From JBGTLA01 sp041744375 (GTDB lineage Bacteria > Actinomycetota > Acidimicrobiia > Spongiisociales > ZC4RG35): a stretch of DNA of 15,457 bases. The stretch is from positions 1 through 15,457 of the forward strand of contig JBGTLA010000181.1 of assembly GCA_041744375.1 (NCBI GenBank). Reading direction: 5' to 3'. The notes beneath the pieces were generated by a model, which made no database searches, had not been told where the DNA came from, and saw only the letters and a program-made list of their open reading frames with translations. Both the position numbers and the translations under genes were made by a program. Each line of letters starts with the position of its first letter. Position 1 is the first letter of the stretch. Positions 13,036-15,457 of this stretch are shown piece by piece.

Positions 13036-13526
13036 TGCGGATTTCGCTCCTCACCGACGACGCAGGGCACGGTGCAGTCGAGGGGCTCGATCCAACCGGC
13101 CACGAGCTCCCCCACCGGGTTCTCGTTGCCGGCGACGGCATCGGCATAGTGGGCATGCAGACATTTCACGCCATGGGCAGTTCCGCCCACCCCCCCGCCT
13201 GGCCGCGGCTCGACACCTACTGGAACGAGGGCATCGCGCTCGGCGGCGTAACGGATGTGAGCCTCGGCCAGCGCACCACCGAAGGCGGCGTCGGCCTCGG
13301 CCTTGGCTTCCATGCGCTTGACTCCTCCTGAGCTCTCCAGAAGCCCGATCCGCCTCACCGCCAGGGGGCACGACAACCAATACCGGGTCGGGAATGGTGT
13401 GCCGTCGTCGAGGATCGGGGGAACGGCCACCGCCACCGGCAGCGCCAGGTGACAAGAGGCCACCACGCGGGAAGGGGCGCGGAGAGGGCGGCCGATCTGT
13501 GCCTCGACGGTGAGCTCTTCTGTCAC
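13017..13526 (-). CDS. DUF501 family protein, function unknown
   Basis: A 169-residue protein recognised as DUF501, found between ftsB/divIC and ppx in Actinobacteria. Family signatures are IGRPLRAPSRV at 11-21, DGTPFPTRYWLSCP at 41-54, VKCLHAHYADAVAG at 120-133 and NENPVGELV at 134-142. No membrane segment or signal peptide is seen. Cysteines at 25, 53, 122, 151 and 155 and histidines at 26 and 124 could form a metal or Fe-S site, which is inference. The GTG start (13524-13526) overlaps the ftsB stop codon as GTGA, a four-base overlap that suggests translational coupling. Its C-terminal tail (about 143-169) extends beyond the conserved part. The biological role is not known; the constant position beside a divisome gene and a polyphosphatase is the only clue. 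Confidence 0.88.
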   Translation of the reverse strand: MTEELTVEAQIGRPLRAPSRVVASCHLALPVAVAVPPILDDGTPFPTRYWLSCPLAVRRIGLLESSGGVKRMEAKAEADAAFGGALAEAHIRYAAERDALVPVGVEPRPGGGVGGTAHGVKCLHAHYADAVAGNENPVGELVAGWIEPLDCTVPCVVGEERNPQWSPRP

Positions 13527-13911
13527 CCCAGCACGTCGGCGCCCGTCAAGAACTCCCAGATCGACTCCAGCAGCGATACGTCCTCAGGAATCTCCGGGTC
13601 GACTTGGGTGGGGGGAAGGGTCGAGGTGGCGGAGGCGGGAGGCTCGAGGACCACATACGCAACCTCTCCGGGACGGACGTAACCCAGCTTCTGGCGGGCC
13701 AGGCGCTCGATCTCCACGGGAGTTTGCAGGGCATCGCGCTGGACGGTCAGGATCTCGTTCTCATCCTCCAGCGCCGCCAGCGCGGCAGCTGCCGCAGCCA
13801 CCTCGGCCCGCTGATCGATGATCTGCTTGTAGGGCACGACATTGGTGAGCAAGGCCGCTCCGACCACGGCCAGGGCCAGTGTGAACAAGATCACCGCCGG
13901 TCGACGGGGCT

Positions 13912-13915
<4 letters not shown>
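13523..13915 (-). CDS. FtsB/DivIC-like septum formation initiator protein
   Basis: A 130-residue bitopic membrane protein of the FtsB/DivIC family. A short basic N-terminus (MKPRRP) precedes a membrane segment at about 8-26. A coiled coil follows (about 32-65, AEVAAAAAALAALEDENEIL) and then the family signature EIERLARQKLGYVRPGEVAY at 69-88. The tail is proline- and acid-rich. FtsB partners FtsL and FtsQ at the septum and helps activate septal peptidoglycan synthesis; the topology here (N-in, coiled coil outside) is the expected one. The ATG overlaps the eno stop codon as ATGA, and its own stop overlaps the DUF501 start, so it sits in a tightly coupled operon. The eno-ftsB-DUF501 order is typical of Actinobacteria and supports the call despite low sequence conservation. 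Confidence 0.9.
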
Positions 13916-15192
<1,277 letters not shown>

Positions 15193-15197
15193 CCAAG

Positions 15198-15204
15198 CCC
15201 TCCT
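15198..15204 (-). promoter_or_regulatory. Ribosome binding site of eno
   Basis: AGGAGGG on the minus strand, five to six bases before the ATG at 15192, decides the enolase start. The short 32-bp gap to mazG has little room for a separate promoter. Confidence 0.85.
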
Positions 15205-15224
15205 TGTGATGGGCGACGCTAGCA

Positions 15225-15457
15225 CTAGAAGCTGCCACCTTCGAGAACCACCCCGTCCTCCGCTGCCTTGGCCGCTCGCCAGCGACGGTCCCACTCGGCG
15301 CCGCTCAGCCCGCGCACCGGACCCTCCGCCTCCATTCTGCGAAAGCGCGCCTCGAATCGGGCGGAGGCGCGCCGGAGGGTCACCTCCGGGTCGAGCTCGA
15401 GACGCCGCAACAGGTTGACGGCGCCGAACATCCCATCGCCGACCTCGTGAGACGGGT
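15225..15457 (-). CDS. mazG: Nucleoside triphosphate pyrophosphohydrolase MazG (partial, C-terminal end)
   Basis: The last 76 or so residues of a frame that continues past the right edge. The visible part begins with HEVGDGMFGAVNLLRRL, equivalent to the EELGDLLFAVVNLAR helix of MazG proteins, whose acidic residues bind Mg. It continues with a DPEVTLRRASARFEARFRRME helix segment and ends in a C-terminal GLSGAEWDRRWRAAK, as in the family. MazG hydrolyses NTPs and dNTPs to monophosphates and pyrophosphate, as house-cleaning. A mazG gene just before eno is also found in mycobacteria, which strengthens the call. The N-terminal domain and start are not in view, so full length and one- or two-domain form are unknown. 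Confidence 0.8.
   Translation of the reverse strand, partial: PSHEVGDGMFGAVNLLRRLELDPEVTLRRASARFEARFRRMEAEGPVRGLSGAEWDRRWRAAKAAEDGVVLEGGSF

Noticed and set aside
15193..15294. A longer enolase from an ATG at 15294
   Set aside because: It would overlap the end of mazG and precede the canonical N-terminus and ribosome binding site.

Overview
The window is GC-rich and densely coding, and it looks like a chromosomal segment of an actinobacterium. The best support is gene order. On the minus strand at the right end, mazG, enolase, an FtsB/DivIC-like protein, a DUF501 protein, a Ppx/GppA phosphatase and tRNA-Leu(UAA) follow one another, and the middle genes overlap by a few bases. The mazG-eno-ftsB-DUF501-ppx order is typical of Actinobacteria. 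An upstream region with 11-bp GlnR-like repeats and likely leaderless starts fits the same assignment. The genus cannot be named; a deep lineage such as Acidimicrobiia is only a guess. No mobile element, CRISPR array or phage gene is visible.

Left block (1-4341, minus): the N-terminal 241 residues of a cysteine desulfurase (running off the left edge) lie downstream of a roughly 1190-residue protein of unusual design. That protein has a STAND/LuxR-type ATPase module with a ruined Walker A, a long TPR-like helical region, one membrane segment, and an eight-repeat PQQ-type beta-propeller predicted to lie outside the membrane. Divergent from it is a small SRPBCC-fold protein (4428-4892, plus), which converges on and overlaps an enoyl-CoA hydratase (4874-5641, minus).

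Central block (5763-10273, minus): a complete isocitrate dehydrogenase kinase/phosphatase (AceK) is followed closely by a 910-residue fusion of a GNAT acetyltransferase with an ADP-forming acyl-CoA synthetase. Both families act on acetate and TCA/glyoxylate metabolism, one by reversible phosphorylation and one by lysine acylation or acyl-CoA synthesis. The pair therefore looks like a carbon-flux control operon, with the beta-oxidation-type hydratase downstream. AceK is best known from Proteobacteria, so its presence here is notable.

Divergent from aceK is an ammonium transporter gene (10424-11752, plus). The 150-bp shared intergenic region holds six pentamers at exact 11-bp spacing that resemble the actinobacterial GlnR box, suggesting nitrogen control of amtB and possibly of aceK. 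A perfect 14-bp hairpin ends amtB.

Right block (12044-15457, minus): the tRNA-Leu and the conserved housekeeping cluster described above, with the C-terminal end of MazG cut by the right edge.
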